Shown in pieces: positions 52,682 to 61,842 of a DNA stretch of 64,000 nt (positions are counted from its first letter, which is position 1; the number at the start of each line of letters is the position of its first letter). The stretch covers positions 354,681 to 418,680 of the forward strand of contig CAVUNO010000005.1 of the NCBI GenBank assembly GCA_963742875.1. The letters are read 5' to 3'. The notes under the pieces were generated by a model, which did not search any database, was not told where the DNA came from, and worked only from the letters and a program-made list of their open reading frames with translations. This stretch comes from Bog-532 sp963742875. GTDB lineage: Bacteria; Actinomycetota; Actinomycetes; Streptosporangiales; Streptosporangiaceae. A program made the position numbers and the translations under genes.

Positions 52682-53921
52682 GTGCCGGCCCTGGACACCA
52701 CGGCCGTCGAGCGCGCCTACCGGGAGAGTTCCGGGCGGGCCGTGGCCACCCTGGTCCGCCTCTTTGGCGATATCGACCTTGCCGAAGAGGCGGTCCAGGA
52801 GGCCTTTGCCGTCGCCGTGCAGCGGTGGGCGGCGGGTGTGCCGCCCAACCCGGGCGGCTGGATCGTCACCACCGCGCGGAACAAGGCCCTGGACCGGCTG
52901 CGCCGGGAGTCGTCCCGGTACAGCCGGGAGGCCCAGGCCGCCCTGCTGCGGCTCCGGCCCAGCACCGGGGATCTGGCGGAGCTGGCGGAGGTGGAATCAG
53001 TGCCTGATGACCGGCTGCGGCTCATCTTCACCTGCTGCCATCCGGCGCTGGGTGCCGAAGCGCAGCTCGCGCTCACCCTGCGGCTGGTGGCCGGGCTGCA
53101 GACGCCGGAGATCGCGCGTGCCTTTCTCACCCCGGAGGCGACCGTCGCGCAGCGGCTGGTCCGGGCCAAGCGGAAGATCCGCGACGCGAAGATTCCGTAC
53201 CGTGTGCCCCGCGACGCCGAGCTGACCGCCCGGCTGCCGCTCGTCCTCGCCGTCGTCTACCTGGTCTTCAACGAGGGCTACACGGCCTCGGCGGGGGACG
53301 CGCTGATCCGCTCCGAGCTGTGCGCCGAGGGGATCCGGCTGGCCCGGCTGCTGGCCGACCTGATGCCGGACGAGCCCGAGGTGCTGGGCCTGCTGGCGCT
53401 GCTGCTGCTGACCGAGGCCCGCCGCCCGGCCCGCACCGCCACCGACGGGTCCCTGGTCCGGCTGGCCGACCAGGATCGCAGCCGGTGGGACCGGGCCCTG
53501 ATCACCGAGGGCCAGAACCTGGTGCGTGCGTGCCTGCGCCGTAACCAGCCGGGGCCCTACCAGCTGCAGGCGGCCATCAGCGCGGTGCACACGGACGCGC
53601 CGGCGGCCGCCGATACCGACTGGCGGCAGATCCTCGCGCTCTACGATCAGCTCGCCGCGATCACGCCGACGCCGGTCGTTGCGCTCAACCGCTGTGTCGC
53701 GGTCGCCGAGGTGCACGGCCCGGGCCTGGCCCTCGGCCTGCTCGACCGACTGGACCTGCACGATTACCACCTGTTCCACGCGACCCGGGCCGACCTGCTC
53801 GGCCGGCTCGGCCGGCGCCGACGCGGTCGCGGCCTACGACGCGGCCATCACGCGCGCGGCAAACGGCACCGAGCGGTCGTTCCTCACCCGCCAGCGCGAC
53901 GCGCTCCCTACGACCTCATAG
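52682..53921 (+). CDS. ECF42-type sigma factor, frameshifted near its end
   Basis: GTG 52682. Sigma region 2 (VATLVRLFGDIDLAEEAVQE, WIVTTARNKALDRLRRES), region 4 (FTCCHPALGAEAQLALTLRL, TPEATVAQRLVRAKRKIRDA), then a long C-terminal TPR-like extension of about 200 residues (LVFNEGYTASAGD, LITEGQNLVRACL, TPTPVVALNRCVAVAEVHGP) as in ECF42 factors, which lack a classical anti-sigma factor. As written the frame shifts at 53816; removing one C continues to ADAVAAYDAAITRAANGTER and a stop at 53921. Without the change the ORF ends at 53944 with a nonsense tail. It is coupled to the DGPF gene. Confidence 0.88.
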
Positions 53922-54034
53922 CCGCCGTCGAGCCCGCCTCCTGAGGTGCCACCGTGGCCGTTGCCGGACGCCACCGCCGGCCAGCACGCGCCCGGCACGC
54001 TCCGGCCCCGGTCGGCGACCGCCCCGTGGTCGCC

Positions 54035-54260
54035 TCAGGTGGTGATGTCGGGGTAGGGGAGGTTGAAGTGAGCGAGCCGGGCCGCGAAGTCGCGCTGCAT
54101 CCCCAGCGGCTCGGGGTAGTCGCGCTCGAACATCGCGATCCACAGGGTCAGGGTCAGGAACGGGTGCGCGCCCAGCTGGAACAGGACCACGTGGTCGTGC
54201 ACCGCCAGCGCGTCAGAACGGGTGATGGGTAGTGGCCTGGATCGCGACCAGTTCCGCCAT
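54035..54260 (-). pseudogene. LigAB-type extradiol dioxygenase remnant
   Basis: The minus strand starts MAELVAIQATTHHPF, the typical N-terminus of class III extradiol dioxygenases, then a stop. It is followed directly by SDALAVHDHVVLFQLGAHPF and LTLTLWIAMFERDYPEPLG, resembling the small LigA-type domain, to a stop at 54035. The large catalytic middle part is deleted. The neighbouring IclR gene fits an aromatic catabolic locus. The rest of the gap 53945-54428 shows no gene. Confidence 0.45.
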
Positions 54261-54428
54261 GAAACATCTCTCCATGCCGGGCCCGGTAGCTGGTGAGAAG
54301 CTACACGGCATCAGCGTACAGTTGTCCGTTTAGCGGCAGCTAGGGGAACAACGCCCCGGGGCCTACGCTATGTCGCAGGGACGACGACGCGCTGCGAGGA
54401 GCGCCGGGGAGCGCGCTGGGAGGTGGGC

Positions 54429-55340
54429 ATGGCCGGACGTGGGACGGGGCCCGATTTCGTCGAGGCACTGGCGCGGGGCTTGGACGTCCTGGCCTGTTTC
54501 GACGAGCGCCGCCCGCGGATGAGCCTGACCGAGATCGCCGTGGCCACGGGGCTGGCCCGGCCCACCGCGCGCCGCCTGCTGCTGACCCTGGCCGAGCTCG
54601 GCTTCGTCCGGCTGGAGGAGGGGGCCTTCACCCTCACGCCGAAGGTCCTGCGCCTGGGCATGGCCTACGTCGGCTCGCTCGGCCTGTGGGACGTCGCCCG
54701 TCCGCACCTGGAGGACCTGGTCGGCCTGACCGGCGAATCCTCCTCGATGGCCCAGCTCGATGGGTCCGACATCGTCTATGTGGCCCGCGTATCGGTGCCG
54801 AAGATCATTACCCTCCGGGTCGTCATCGGCACCCGGTTCCCCGCGCTGCAGACCTCGCACGGCAAGGTGCTGCTCGCGGCGCTGGACAGCGAGGCCCTGA
54901 CCGCGACACTGGCCGAGCCGAGCCGGTCCGGGCTGCCGCCCGCCGCACCCCGCGACCGCGCTCGCATCGACGACGAGCTACGCATCGTCCGTGCCCGGGG
55001 CTGGGCCCTGGCCGACGAGGAACTGGCACCCGGGATCCGTTCGGTGGCGGTGCCGGTCCGCGACGGTGACGGCGAAGTCCGGGCGGCCATGAACGTGACC
55101 GTGCACGCCGCTGAGACGTGCATCGCCACGCTGGTCGACGAGCACCTGCCGAAGCTGATGCGCGCGGCGGGGGAGGTTTCGGCGGACTGGGCGCTGTGGC
55201 AGTCGCGCCCGCACACCGTTGTGCCCGCCGACCCCGGCGACCCCGGCGACCCCGCCCCGGATGGGCACGCCCCCGTCGTCGGCGGTGATTTGACAGTGGG
55301 CGGGGCCGACGAGCACATTGACGGACAACGGTCCGTATAG
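54429..55340 (+). CDS. IclR-family transcriptional regulator
   Basis: ATG 54429 with GGGAGG five bases upstream (GTG 54423 is an alternative). Winged helix in residues about 5-70 (FVEALARGLDVLACFDE, LTEIAVATGLARPTARRLLL), then the effector domain (TRFPALQTSHGKVLLAALDS, RSVAVPVRDGDGEVRAAMNV). It is close to the PcaR/PobR subgroup that senses aromatic acids. The last 45 residues are a Gly/Asp/Pro-rich extension. It precedes a CoA-transferase and is divergent from the dioxygenase remnant, so it probably once controlled both. Confidence 0.9.
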   Translation: MAGRGTGPDFVEALARGLDVLACFDERRPRMSLTEIAVATGLARPTARRLLLTLAELGFVRLEEGAFTLTPKVLRLGMAYVGSLGLWDVARPHLEDLVGLTGESSSMAQLDGSDIVYVARVSVPKIITLRVVIGTRFPALQTSHGKVLLAALDSEALTATLAEPSRSGLPPAAPRDRARIDDELRIVRARGWALADEELAPGIRSVAVPVRDGDGEVRAAMNVTVHAAETCIATLVDEHLPKLMRAAGEVSADWALWQSRPHTVVPADPGDPGDPAPDGHAPVVGGDLTVGGADEHIDGQRSV

Positions 55341-55411
55341 CGGCAGCCGGGCGCGCCAGGGCAGCAGTGGCAGGGAAGAAAGCACAACCGCGGCAGGGAA
55401 CAGGAGTGCCT

Positions 55412-56605
55412 GTGGGACCCACCAACCCCACCGACCCCCAGGAAGAGCTGGCGAAAGGCCCGCTGTCCGGGATCCTGGTCGCCGACTTCTCCCGCATCCT
55501 GGCCGGCCCGTACGCCACCATGATGCTCGGCGACCTCGGGGCTCAGGTGATCAAGGTCGAGAGCCCGGCCGGCGACGACACCCGCGAGTGGGTCCCGCCC
55601 AGACGGGACGGCGTCGGCACCTATTATCTCGGGGTCAACCGCAACAAGCGCTCGATCGCCCTCGACCTCTCCGACGCCCACGACCAGGCCGTCGCGCATG
55701 CGCTGGCGCAGCGTGCGGACGTGTTCATCCAGAACTTCCGCCCGGGCGGGCTGGCCCGGTTCGGCCTGGACTACGAGTCGGTCGCCCGCCGCAACCCAGC
55801 CATCATCTACTGCTCGATCAGCGGCTTCGGGGCCGGCCAGGGTGCGAAGCTGCCCGGCTACGACGTGCTGGTCCAGGGGGTGTCCGGCCTGATGAGCCTG
55901 ACCGGCGCCCCCGACACCCCGCCGTTCCGGTCCGGGATCTCCGTCTTCGACGTGTTCACCGGGCTGCACTCGGCGGTCGGCATTTTGGCCGCGCTGCACC
56001 ACCGCGACGTCACCGGTAAGGGCCAGCACATCGAGACCAATCTGCTGTCCACGGCGCTGTCGGCGATGGTCAACCAGACGTCCGCCTACGTGGCCGGGGG
56101 CGTCGTGCCGCACCGGATGGGCAACTCTCACCTCAGCCTGTTCCCCTACGAGCCGCTGGCCACCGGCGACGGGGACCTCATCATCGCGGCGGGCAACGAC
56201 CGGCAGTTCCGTAAGCTCGCCGCGGCGCTCGGCGCGCCCGGACTGGCCGACGACGAGCGGTTCCGCAGCGTCGGCCTGCGCAACGACAACCGCGAGGAAC
56301 TGCGGCCGCTGCTGCTGGAACGGCTGGCTGCCAAGTCGGCCCAGGAGTGGTTCGGGATCCTCACTGACGCGGGCATCCCGTGCGGGCCGATCAACGACGT
56401 CCGCGGGGGAGTCGAGCTGGCCGCGAGCCTCGGCCTGGAACCGGTGGTGATGACGGGCGACGTGCCGACCGTCCGCAACCCGATCCGCATGTCCGCGACG
56501 CCGCCCCGGCACGAACTGCCCCCGCCGGCCCTGAATGCCGACGGCGACGACATCCGCGCCTGGCTCGGCTTCGGCTCCCGGAAGCAATCAGCCGATGACC
56601 AGTGA
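55412..56605 (+). CDS. Family III CoA-transferase (CaiB/BaiF)
   Basis: The frame is open from 55367, but GTG 55412 has AGGAG five bases upstream. 397 residues. Family blocks: ILVADFSRILAGPYATMMLG, DLGAQVIKVESPAGDDTREW, YLGVNRNKRSIALDLSD, and the catalytic Asp in PGYDVLVQGVSGLMSLTG. The last part (IPCGPINDVRGGVELAASLG) is also typical. It moves CoA between a donor thioester and a free acid. The next ORF is a citryl-CoA-lyase-like fragment; the pair is known to form CoA-dependent cleavage modules. Confidence 0.92.
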   Translation: MGPTNPTDPQEELAKGPLSGILVADFSRILAGPYATMMLGDLGAQVIKVESPAGDDTREWVPPRRDGVGTYYLGVNRNKRSIALDLSDAHDQAVAHALAQRADVFIQNFRPGGLARFGLDYESVARRNPAIIYCSISGFGAGQGAKLPGYDVLVQGVSGLMSLTGAPDTPPFRSGISVFDVFTGLHSAVGILAALHHRDVTGKGQHIETNLLSTALSAMVNQTSAYVAGGVVPHRMGNSHLSLFPYEPLATGDGDLIIAAGNDRQFRKLAAALGAPGLADDERFRSVGLRNDNREELRPLLLERLAAKSAQEWFGILTDAGIPCGPINDVRGGVELAASLGLEPVVMTGDVPTVRNPIRMSATPPRHELPPPALNADGDDIRAWLGFGSRKQSADDQ

Positions 56606-56843
56606 CCAGCCCGGCGAGCCCGGCGAGGCCGCCCCGCCTGACCGCCACGACCAGCCCCTGCCGTCCTTCCCGACCTCGCTCGGCACCTCCGGGGGCACCA
56701 CCATCACCCTGCCCGGCGAGGACCTGGCGCGGAATACATTCCACCCATCCCGAACGGACCTGATGCGACGTGAGCCCCGGTGCGGCGCCGAGACTGGCCG
56801 TATGTGCCCTGATTGCGGCTTTCACCTGATCGCATCTGCGTAA
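56595..56843 (+). pseudogene. N-terminal stump of a citryl-CoA lyase / citrate-synthase-like protein
   Basis: ATG 56595 overlaps the CoA-transferase end by 11 bases. After a Pro/Glu-rich start it reads PSFPTSLGTSGGTTITLPGE and DLARN, the characteristic N-terminus of the citryl-CoA-lyase branch of the citrate synthase family. It then changes to unrelated residues (CGAETGRMCPDCGFHL) and stops. About 48 of some 280 residues remain. Confidence 0.45.
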
Positions 56844-56852
56844 GGTGACCTC

Positions 56853-57827
56853 ATGCGAGCCGCCGTCCTGCGCGGGCACCGGAGTGCCCCGGAAGTAGAG
56901 CAGTGGCAGCCGCCGGACGTGCGGCCCGGTGAGGCGCTCATCGAGCTCAGGGCGGCCCCGATCACGCCGCTGGATCTGCTGTGCGCGAGCGGCACGTCCT
57001 ACTTCGGCCCCCCGGACCTGCCGTATGTCCCCGGCGTGCAGGGCGTGGGCCTGGTCCTCAACTCCGCCAGCGTGCCCGCCGGGACGATGGTGTGGTTCTC
57101 CACCCGGGCCGGGATGGCGCCCGGGGACGGCAGCCTGCGCGAGTGCTGTTCGGTGGCGGAGGCGGACCTGGTGCCCCTCGTGTTCGACGTGAAACCAGAG
57201 CTGGTCGCGGCCCTGGGCCTGTCCGCGGTGGCCGCCTGGATGGCCGTGACCTGGCGCGGTGAGCTGCACCCGGGGGAGCAGGTCATCGTGCTGGGTGCGG
57301 GCGGCACGGTCGGCCAGGTCGCGGTGCAGGCCGCGCGGCTGCGGGGCGCGCGGCGGGTGATCGCGGGCTGCCGGTCCGAAGGCGCCGCCGAGCGGGCCCG
57401 GCGCTGCGGCGCCGACGCCGTGGTCCGGCTGGACACCGAGGACGTGGCCGAGCTGGCCCGGCGCTTCACCGCTGCCAGCGACGGCCCCGCCGACCTGGTG
57501 ATCGATCCGCTGTTCGGCGCCCCCGCGACCGGGGCGCTGCGCACCCTGCGGCATTACGGGCGGCTCGTCCAGCTGGGCAGCGCGGCCGCGGAGACCTCCC
57601 CGATCGACAGCTCGACCATCCGGAGCCGGTGCCTGCGCCTGCTGGGCTACACCAACAACGAGCTCACCGCGTCGCAGCGGACGGACGCGCTCAACACTGT
57701 GCTCTGCTACGCCGACGCGGGCCAGCTCAGCGTCGACTTCGAGTCGGTGTCGCTCAACGGTGTCTCGCAGGCGTGGGACCGGCAGGCCCGCGGCGAGGCC
57801 CCCGTCCGCATCGTCGCGACCTGCTAG
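56853..57827 (+). CDS. MDR-family zinc-free alcohol dehydrogenase / reductase
   Basis: 324 residues from ATG 56853. MDR fold with EALIELRAAPITPLDLLCAS, YVPGVQGVGLVL, and the nucleotide-binding QVIVLGAGGTVGQVAVQAAR. The structural Cys cluster of zinc alcohol dehydrogenases is absent. The C-terminal region ends with GVSQAWDRQARGEAPVRIV. Substrate unknown. It may be translated with the truncated upstream ORF (9-base gap). Confidence 0.85.
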   Translation: MRAAVLRGHRSAPEVEQWQPPDVRPGEALIELRAAPITPLDLLCASGTSYFGPPDLPYVPGVQGVGLVLNSASVPAGTMVWFSTRAGMAPGDGSLRECCSVAEADLVPLVFDVKPELVAALGLSAVAAWMAVTWRGELHPGEQVIVLGAGGTVGQVAVQAARLRGARRVIAGCRSEGAAERARRCGADAVVRLDTEDVAELARRFTAASDGPADLVIDPLFGAPATGALRTLRHYGRLVQLGSAAAETSPIDSSTIRSRCLRLLGYTNNELTASQRTDALNTVLCYADAGQLSVDFESVSLNGVSQAWDRQARGEAPVRIVATC

Positions 57828-57870
57828 TTGGACAGACGTACGCGATCACCCGGATAGGCCGTCATGGACC

Positions 57871-58050
57871 TCACCAGGTGCGATATAACGATTGGTGGGC
57901 TCGGAACCCGGTAGTCTGCAGGCCGTGTGACCAGTCGACGCAGGTCGTAACGCCAGCGTCGATCGCCTCGATCGCGGCCAGCCGGTTGCCCGCGCGCACG
58001 TCCGCGGGCCGGAAGTGCTTGCCTGACTCCAGGTAGTACCAGACGAGCAT
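57871..58050 (-). pseudogene. Amidohydrolase fragment
   Basis: 60 codons from ATG 58050 read LVWYYLESGKHFRPADVRAG, then NRLAAIEAIDAGVTTCVDWS and HGLQTTGF before a stop. This matches the middle of metal-dependent amidohydrolases of the chlorohydrolase/cytosine-deaminase type. The metal-binding His motifs upstream and downstream are absent. Confidence 0.55.
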
Positions 58051-58136
58051 GCGGACAAGTGTCCGTCACCCGGTCAATCCGGATGGATGTCACCCTCCCC
58101 GATCGCCGGCCGCGGTGTCAATAGTGGCGGTGCGGG

Positions 58137-58721
58137 CTACGGCCGCTCGTGCCGGCGGGCGGCGCTGAGCACGTCGGCCCACCAGGTCAGGTCGTCGGCG
58201 AGCAGCTTGAGCCGCGGTTCGAGGGGCGCGAAGGCGGTCGTGTCCCCGGGATCGGCACTCTGCCGGGAGGCCATCATGATGTCCGGCAGGATGTGCACCG
58301 CGTGCCGCAGCGGGGCCATCTCGAACTCGACGGCGACCAGCCGCAACTGCTCGATGGCGCGGGCGCCGCCGACGTTGCCCCAGCCGACAAACGAGATGGG
58401 CTTGCGCCGCCACTCGACGAACGTCCAGTCCATGGCGTTCTTCAGCACCGCCGGGTAGCCGTGGTTATATTCGGCGGTCGCCGCGATGAACCCGTCCGCC
58501 CGGTCCAGCGTGCGGCCGAGCCGCTGCACCGCCGCGCTCGCGTACTCGCGGGGAGCCCTCGCCGGGGCGACTCCGTCGAAGAACGGCAGCGGATGATCAC
58601 GCAAATCGACCAGCTCGACGTCGAAGTCCTCGCGGGCCTCCAGTTGCTGGGTCACCCAGGAGACGACTTTCTCGCTGAAGCGGCCCTCGCGGGTGGTGCC
58701 GGAGATGACCTGAATAAGCAT
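58137..58721 (-). CDS. NADPH-dependent FMN reductase family protein
   Basis: 194 residues from ATG 58721. Flavodoxin-like fold: IQVISGTTREGRFSEKVVSW (phosphate loop), LVDLRDHPLPFFDG, the FMN motif ATAEYNHGYPAVLKNAMDW and ISFVGWGNVGGARAIEQLRL. Small quinone, azo or chromate reductases share this. It is followed on the same strand by the amidohydrolase fragment and preceded by another oxidoreductase, so it may be part of a detoxification set. Confidence 0.9.
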   Translation of the reverse strand: MLIQVISGTTREGRFSEKVVSWVTQQLEAREDFDVELVDLRDHPLPFFDGVAPARAPREYASAAVQRLGRTLDRADGFIAATAEYNHGYPAVLKNAMDWTFVEWRRKPISFVGWGNVGGARAIEQLRLVAVEFEMAPLRHAVHILPDIMMASRQSADPGDTTAFAPLEPRLKLLADDLTWWADVLSAARRHERP

Positions 58722-58792
58722 GTGTGTCCCGTCCCGTATGGCGTGCTGCCGTGAGGATGCCGCTGGGGAAACCCGGCCCGTGCTGCCTATGG

Positions 58793-59722
58793 TCAGGGCA
58801 CGGTGATGACCAGTTTGCCCAGCTTATGCCCGCCGAAGTCGGCCAGCGCCTGGGTGGCCTGATCCAGCGGATAGCTGCGGGCGACCGGTACCTTGAGCGT
58901 CCCGGCCGCCACGCCGGCCAGCAGGGCGGCGAACTTTTCGGGCTCGGCCATGGCCATCACCCCGGTCACGGTGATGTCGTCCCGGCCGGCCTGCTCGGCG
59001 GTCGCGCCCAGCGCGGACACGAGGCGGCCGTCAGGGTTAAGCAGCGCGGCCAGCGCCGCGACGTCGCCCGCCGCGTGCACCACGGCCGTCACTCCTTCCG
59101 GCGCGGCCGCGCGGACCGCGGCGGCCAGGTCGCCGGTGTAGTCGATGGCCGCGTCCGCGCCCAGGCCGCGCACGAAGTCGCTGGCCTCGCCGGGCCGCGC
59201 CGTGGCCAGTACCAGCGCGCCGTCGGCCGACGCCATCTGGACCGCATACGCCCCGACGCCGCCCGTCGCGCCGGACACCAGAACCACGTCGGCCTCGGTC
59301 AGCGCCAGCGCGGTGATCAGGTCGTGCGCGGTGACGGCGGCGAGCCCGGCCCCCGCGGCCTGCACGCTGCTCACCCCGGCGGGCTGAGCGGTCAGGATGC
59401 CGGCGTCCACGGTGACCATTCCGGCGATGGTGCCCGCGCCCAGTGTCATCCCGGTGATCACCCCGGCCACCCGGTCGCCAGGCGCGAACCCGGTCACCGC
59501 CTCGCCGGCCGCGGCGACGGAGCCGCCCAGGTCGCGGCCGAGCACGACGGGGAAGGCCGCCGGGAGCATGTCCCAGAGGTATCCGGCGGCCGCCGCCGCG
59601 TCGATTCCGTTGATCGATGCCGCTTCGACCGCCACCTGGACCTGCCCCGGGCCGGGATCGGTGGCCGGTATGTCCTGCACCGCGAGTTTGTCGCTGCGGC
59701 TCCTGAACGCTAGTGCCCGCAT
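58793..59722 (-). CDS. NADP-dependent MDR oxidoreductase
   Basis: 309 residues from ATG 59722. Zinc-free MDR: MRALAFRSRSDKLAVQDIPA, LGRDLGGSVAAAGEAVTGFA, then VVLVSGATGGVGAYAVQMAS for NADPH, and SYPLDQATQALADFGGHKLG near the end. Likely a quinone or enone reductase. It is divergent from the TetR gene at 60219 (with a transposase remnant between them), a common regulator-target layout. Confidence 0.88.
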   Translation of the reverse strand: MRALAFRSRSDKLAVQDIPATDPGPGQVQVAVEAASINGIDAAAAAGYLWDMLPAAFPVVLGRDLGGSVAAAGEAVTGFAPGDRVAGVITGMTLGAGTIAGMVTVDAGILTAQPAGVSSVQAAGAGLAAVTAHDLITALALTEADVVLVSGATGGVGAYAVQMASADGALVLATARPGEASDFVRGLGADAAIDYTGDLAAAVRAAAPEGVTAVVHAAGDVAALAALLNPDGRLVSALGATAEQAGRDDITVTGVMAMAEPEKFAALLAGVAAGTLKVPVARSYPLDQATQALADFGGHKLGKLVITVP

Positions 59723-59823
59723 CGGTCACCACCTCTTCGTTTGCGGCGTTGTGTCATCGAGCGCGACGATAGCACAATCGGGGGGGACTCCCCACTTATG
59801 TCTCTATGCTGGAGTCATGTTGA

Positions 59824-60159
59824 CTACTCCCCGCCCTGAAGGACGGGGATTCCCGGGCTCACGCCCGGGGGTTCCTGTTTCACAGCCGGCTGCGCCCGGG
59901 AGGACCCGGAGTGTCTGACATCAGCTCCGCAGGCAGTGGCACCGTCGGTGCCTACGGCAAGACCTGCCGCCAGGATGTTCTTGGCCGCGTTGATGTCCCG
60001 GTCGTGCCGGGTACGGCAGGACGGGCACTGCCACGTCCGGGTGTTCAGGCTGAACGAGGCGAGCAGATGCCCGCACGCCGAGCAGGTCTTGCTGGAGGGG
60101 TACCAGCGGCCGATCACGATCAGGTACCGTCCCGCCCTGGCCGTCTTGTACTCGATCAT
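59824..60159 (-). pseudogene. TnpB (IS200/IS605) C-terminal fragment
   Basis: About 111 codons. They hold the last part of TnpB: GRYLIVIGRWYPSSKTCSAC with the zinc finger CxxC (CSACG) and CPSCR, and the third RuvC Asp motif in RHDRDINAAKNILAAGLA. The RuvC I and II regions and the N-terminal half are missing, so it is an inactive remnant. Its 3' end and the hairpins at 59829-59869 are the normal right end of such an element. Confidence 0.85.
59829..59869 (-). ncRNA. Right-end hairpins of the IS605-type element (possible omega RNA end)
   Basis: Two hairpins: CCCCGCCC-TGAA-GGACGGGG (59829-59848, one wobble) and CCCGGGC-TCAC-GCCCGGG (59852-59869). In this family the guide (omega) RNA overlaps the 3' end of tnpB and the right end, on the tnpB strand. 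Here the scaffold may be preserved although TnpB is truncated. Expression is not shown. Confidence 0.45.
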
Positions 60160-60218
60160 CTGGCGGAAGGTGCCCCACCCGCAGTGACGTTGCCCTCGCC
60201 CACGGACGCCTGGCTTTC

Positions 60219-60866
60219 GTGGTGAACCAGCCCCTGCGCGCGGATGCCGAACGCAACCGCTGCCAGCTCATGAACGCCGCCCTGGCCGTCTTCGCCGAGC
60301 GTGGCCTCGACGCACCGCTGGACGAGATCGCGCGCCGCGCGGGCGTCGGCAACGCGACCCTCTACCGCCGTTTCCCGACCCGCTGCGACCTGGTCGCCGC
60401 CGTCTTCCTGGGCGCGATGCAGGAGATCGTCGACGCCGCCGCGCAGGCCCTGACCGAACCGGACCCGTGGACGGCCTTCACCGGCCACCTGGTGTTCCTG
60501 TGCCAGCTGCAGGCCGCCAACCGGGCGATCTCCGATCTGCTGACCGCCGCGGTCTCCGGCATGCCCGAGCTGGAGCGGCTGCGCGCGAAGGCCCTCGACG
60601 CCCTGACCCAGCTGATCGACCGGGCCAAAGCGAGCGGTGACCTGCGCGAAGACTTCGGCCACGAGGACGTCGTGCTCATCCTGATGGCCAACGCCGGGCT
60701 CATCGAGCGGACCGCGGGGACAGCTCCCGGCGCGGCTCGGCGCCATCTCAGCTACGTGCTGGACGGCCTGCGCTCCGCGGCCCGCGCCCCGGCGCCCCCG
60801 TCGCCGGGGCAGGACCAGGTGGTCCAGGCGATGCGCACGCTCGGCCGCCGCCACGGCTGCGCCTAG
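60219..60866 (+). CDS. TetR-family transcriptional regulator
   Basis: 215 residues (GTG 60219 or 60222). Helix-turn-helix in residues 8-55: AERNRCQLMNAALAVFAERG, LDEIARRAGVGNATLYRRFP. The C-terminal ligand domain (ISDLLTAAVSGMPELERLRA, DVVLILMANAGLIERTAG) has the usual length. It is divergent from the MDR oxidoreductase and is its likely regulator; the IS605 remnant between them may have disturbed the shared operator. Confidence 0.9.
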   Translation: MVNQPLRADAERNRCQLMNAALAVFAERGLDAPLDEIARRAGVGNATLYRRFPTRCDLVAAVFLGAMQEIVDAAAQALTEPDPWTAFTGHLVFLCQLQAANRAISDLLTAAVSGMPELERLRAKALDALTQLIDRAKASGDLREDFGHEDVVLILMANAGLIERTAGTAPGAARRHLSYVLDGLRSAARAPAPPSPGQDQVVQAMRTLGRRHGCA

Positions 60867-60905
60867 GGACTGAGCCGTGGCGCGAACGGGAACTCAGGCC
60901 GGGAC

Positions 60906-61505
60906 CTACGCGGGCCGCCCCGCCCGGACCAGCGTGTCGATAGCCACCCGCTCACCCTCGGCGGTCTGCACATGTCGCCGCACCTGCTCCGCGCGCTGGA
61001 CGGTGAGCCCGTCCAGGGCGGCGGCTACGGATGCGGCTGTCCAGAGGACGTGGGGATACTGCGGCCCGCCGTAACCCCGGTCGAGGTTGTCGCGATCGTG
61101 CCCGACGGCTAGCAGCGTCCCGCCCGGCGCGAGCGCGGTCGCCGCGGTCCGGACCAGGCGCCCGAGCTCGTCCGCCGGCAGCTGGATGTAGGCGATGAGT
61201 ACCAGATCGTACCCGGCTTGGCTGGGCTGGTAGCTGAGCAGGTCCGCCTTCACCCAGCCGACCTCGACCCCGCGCTGCCGGGCCAGTTCGGCCGCCCGGG
61301 CCAGGCCCACGGCCGAGAAGTCCACGCCGGTGACCTGCCAGCCGCGCGCCGCCAGCCAGATGGCGTTGCGGCCCTCACCAGTGCCCAGGTCGAGGGCCCG
61401 GCCGGGTTCCAGTGCCGCCAGCTCCTCGGTTACGAAGCAGTTCGGCCCGGCCCCCCAGACCAGCTCGGGGCCCGCGTACCGTTCGTCCCAGGCGGTCTGG
61501 TCCAT
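60906..61505 (-). CDS. SAM-dependent methyltransferase, class I (TehB-like)
   Basis: ATG 61505 with AAGGAG upstream. 199 residues. Begins DQTAWDERYAGPELVWGAGP, motif I ALDLGTGEGRNAIWLAARGW, then VTGVDFSAVGLARAAELARQ and YDLVLIAYIQLPADELGRLV. This is the small cytoplasmic type often named TehB or class I. Substrate unknown. Confidence 0.88.
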   Translation of the reverse strand: MDQTAWDERYAGPELVWGAGPNCFVTEELAALEPGRALDLGTGEGRNAIWLAARGWQVTGVDFSAVGLARAAELARQRGVEVGWVKADLLSYQPSQAGYDLVLIAYIQLPADELGRLVRTAATALAPGGTLLAVGHDRDNLDRGYGGPQYPHVLWTAASVAAALDGLTVQRAEQVRRHVQTAEGERVAIDTLVRAGRPA

Positions 61506-61842
61506 CCTCTGCTCCTTTGTCCGCCGCAGCGTATCGTGCCCCCTACCGGGGCTCGTTCGGTGGCATCGGCACCCCCGCCATTATCGGCGGGGAACCGCGG
61601 CCGCGGACGTTCCGGGTGGTCACGAGGCGGTTCTCGGCGGTCAGCCGGCGCGTCGCGCGAGGCCCGGGACGTGCGGGGATACACCCTTTCGGGCACCCGA
61701 TCGCGTTAGCCATGGAATCGCATGTGTCAAAGTGGTAGGAGACCAGGCAAACGGCGGCGGGCTGGGCCTGCCGCCGAGGGCGGTCAGCGGACGAAGCTGA
61801 CCGGGTTGGAGACGCTGTCGGCGAAGGGCGAGCTGAGCGGCT
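61506..61842. other. Intergenic, no gene seen
   Basis: 337 bases between two divergent genes. A CCCGCCATTATCGGCGGGG hairpin lies near 61573-61591 (stem CCCGCC/GGCGGGG). No coding frame is supported. Confidence 0.4.
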
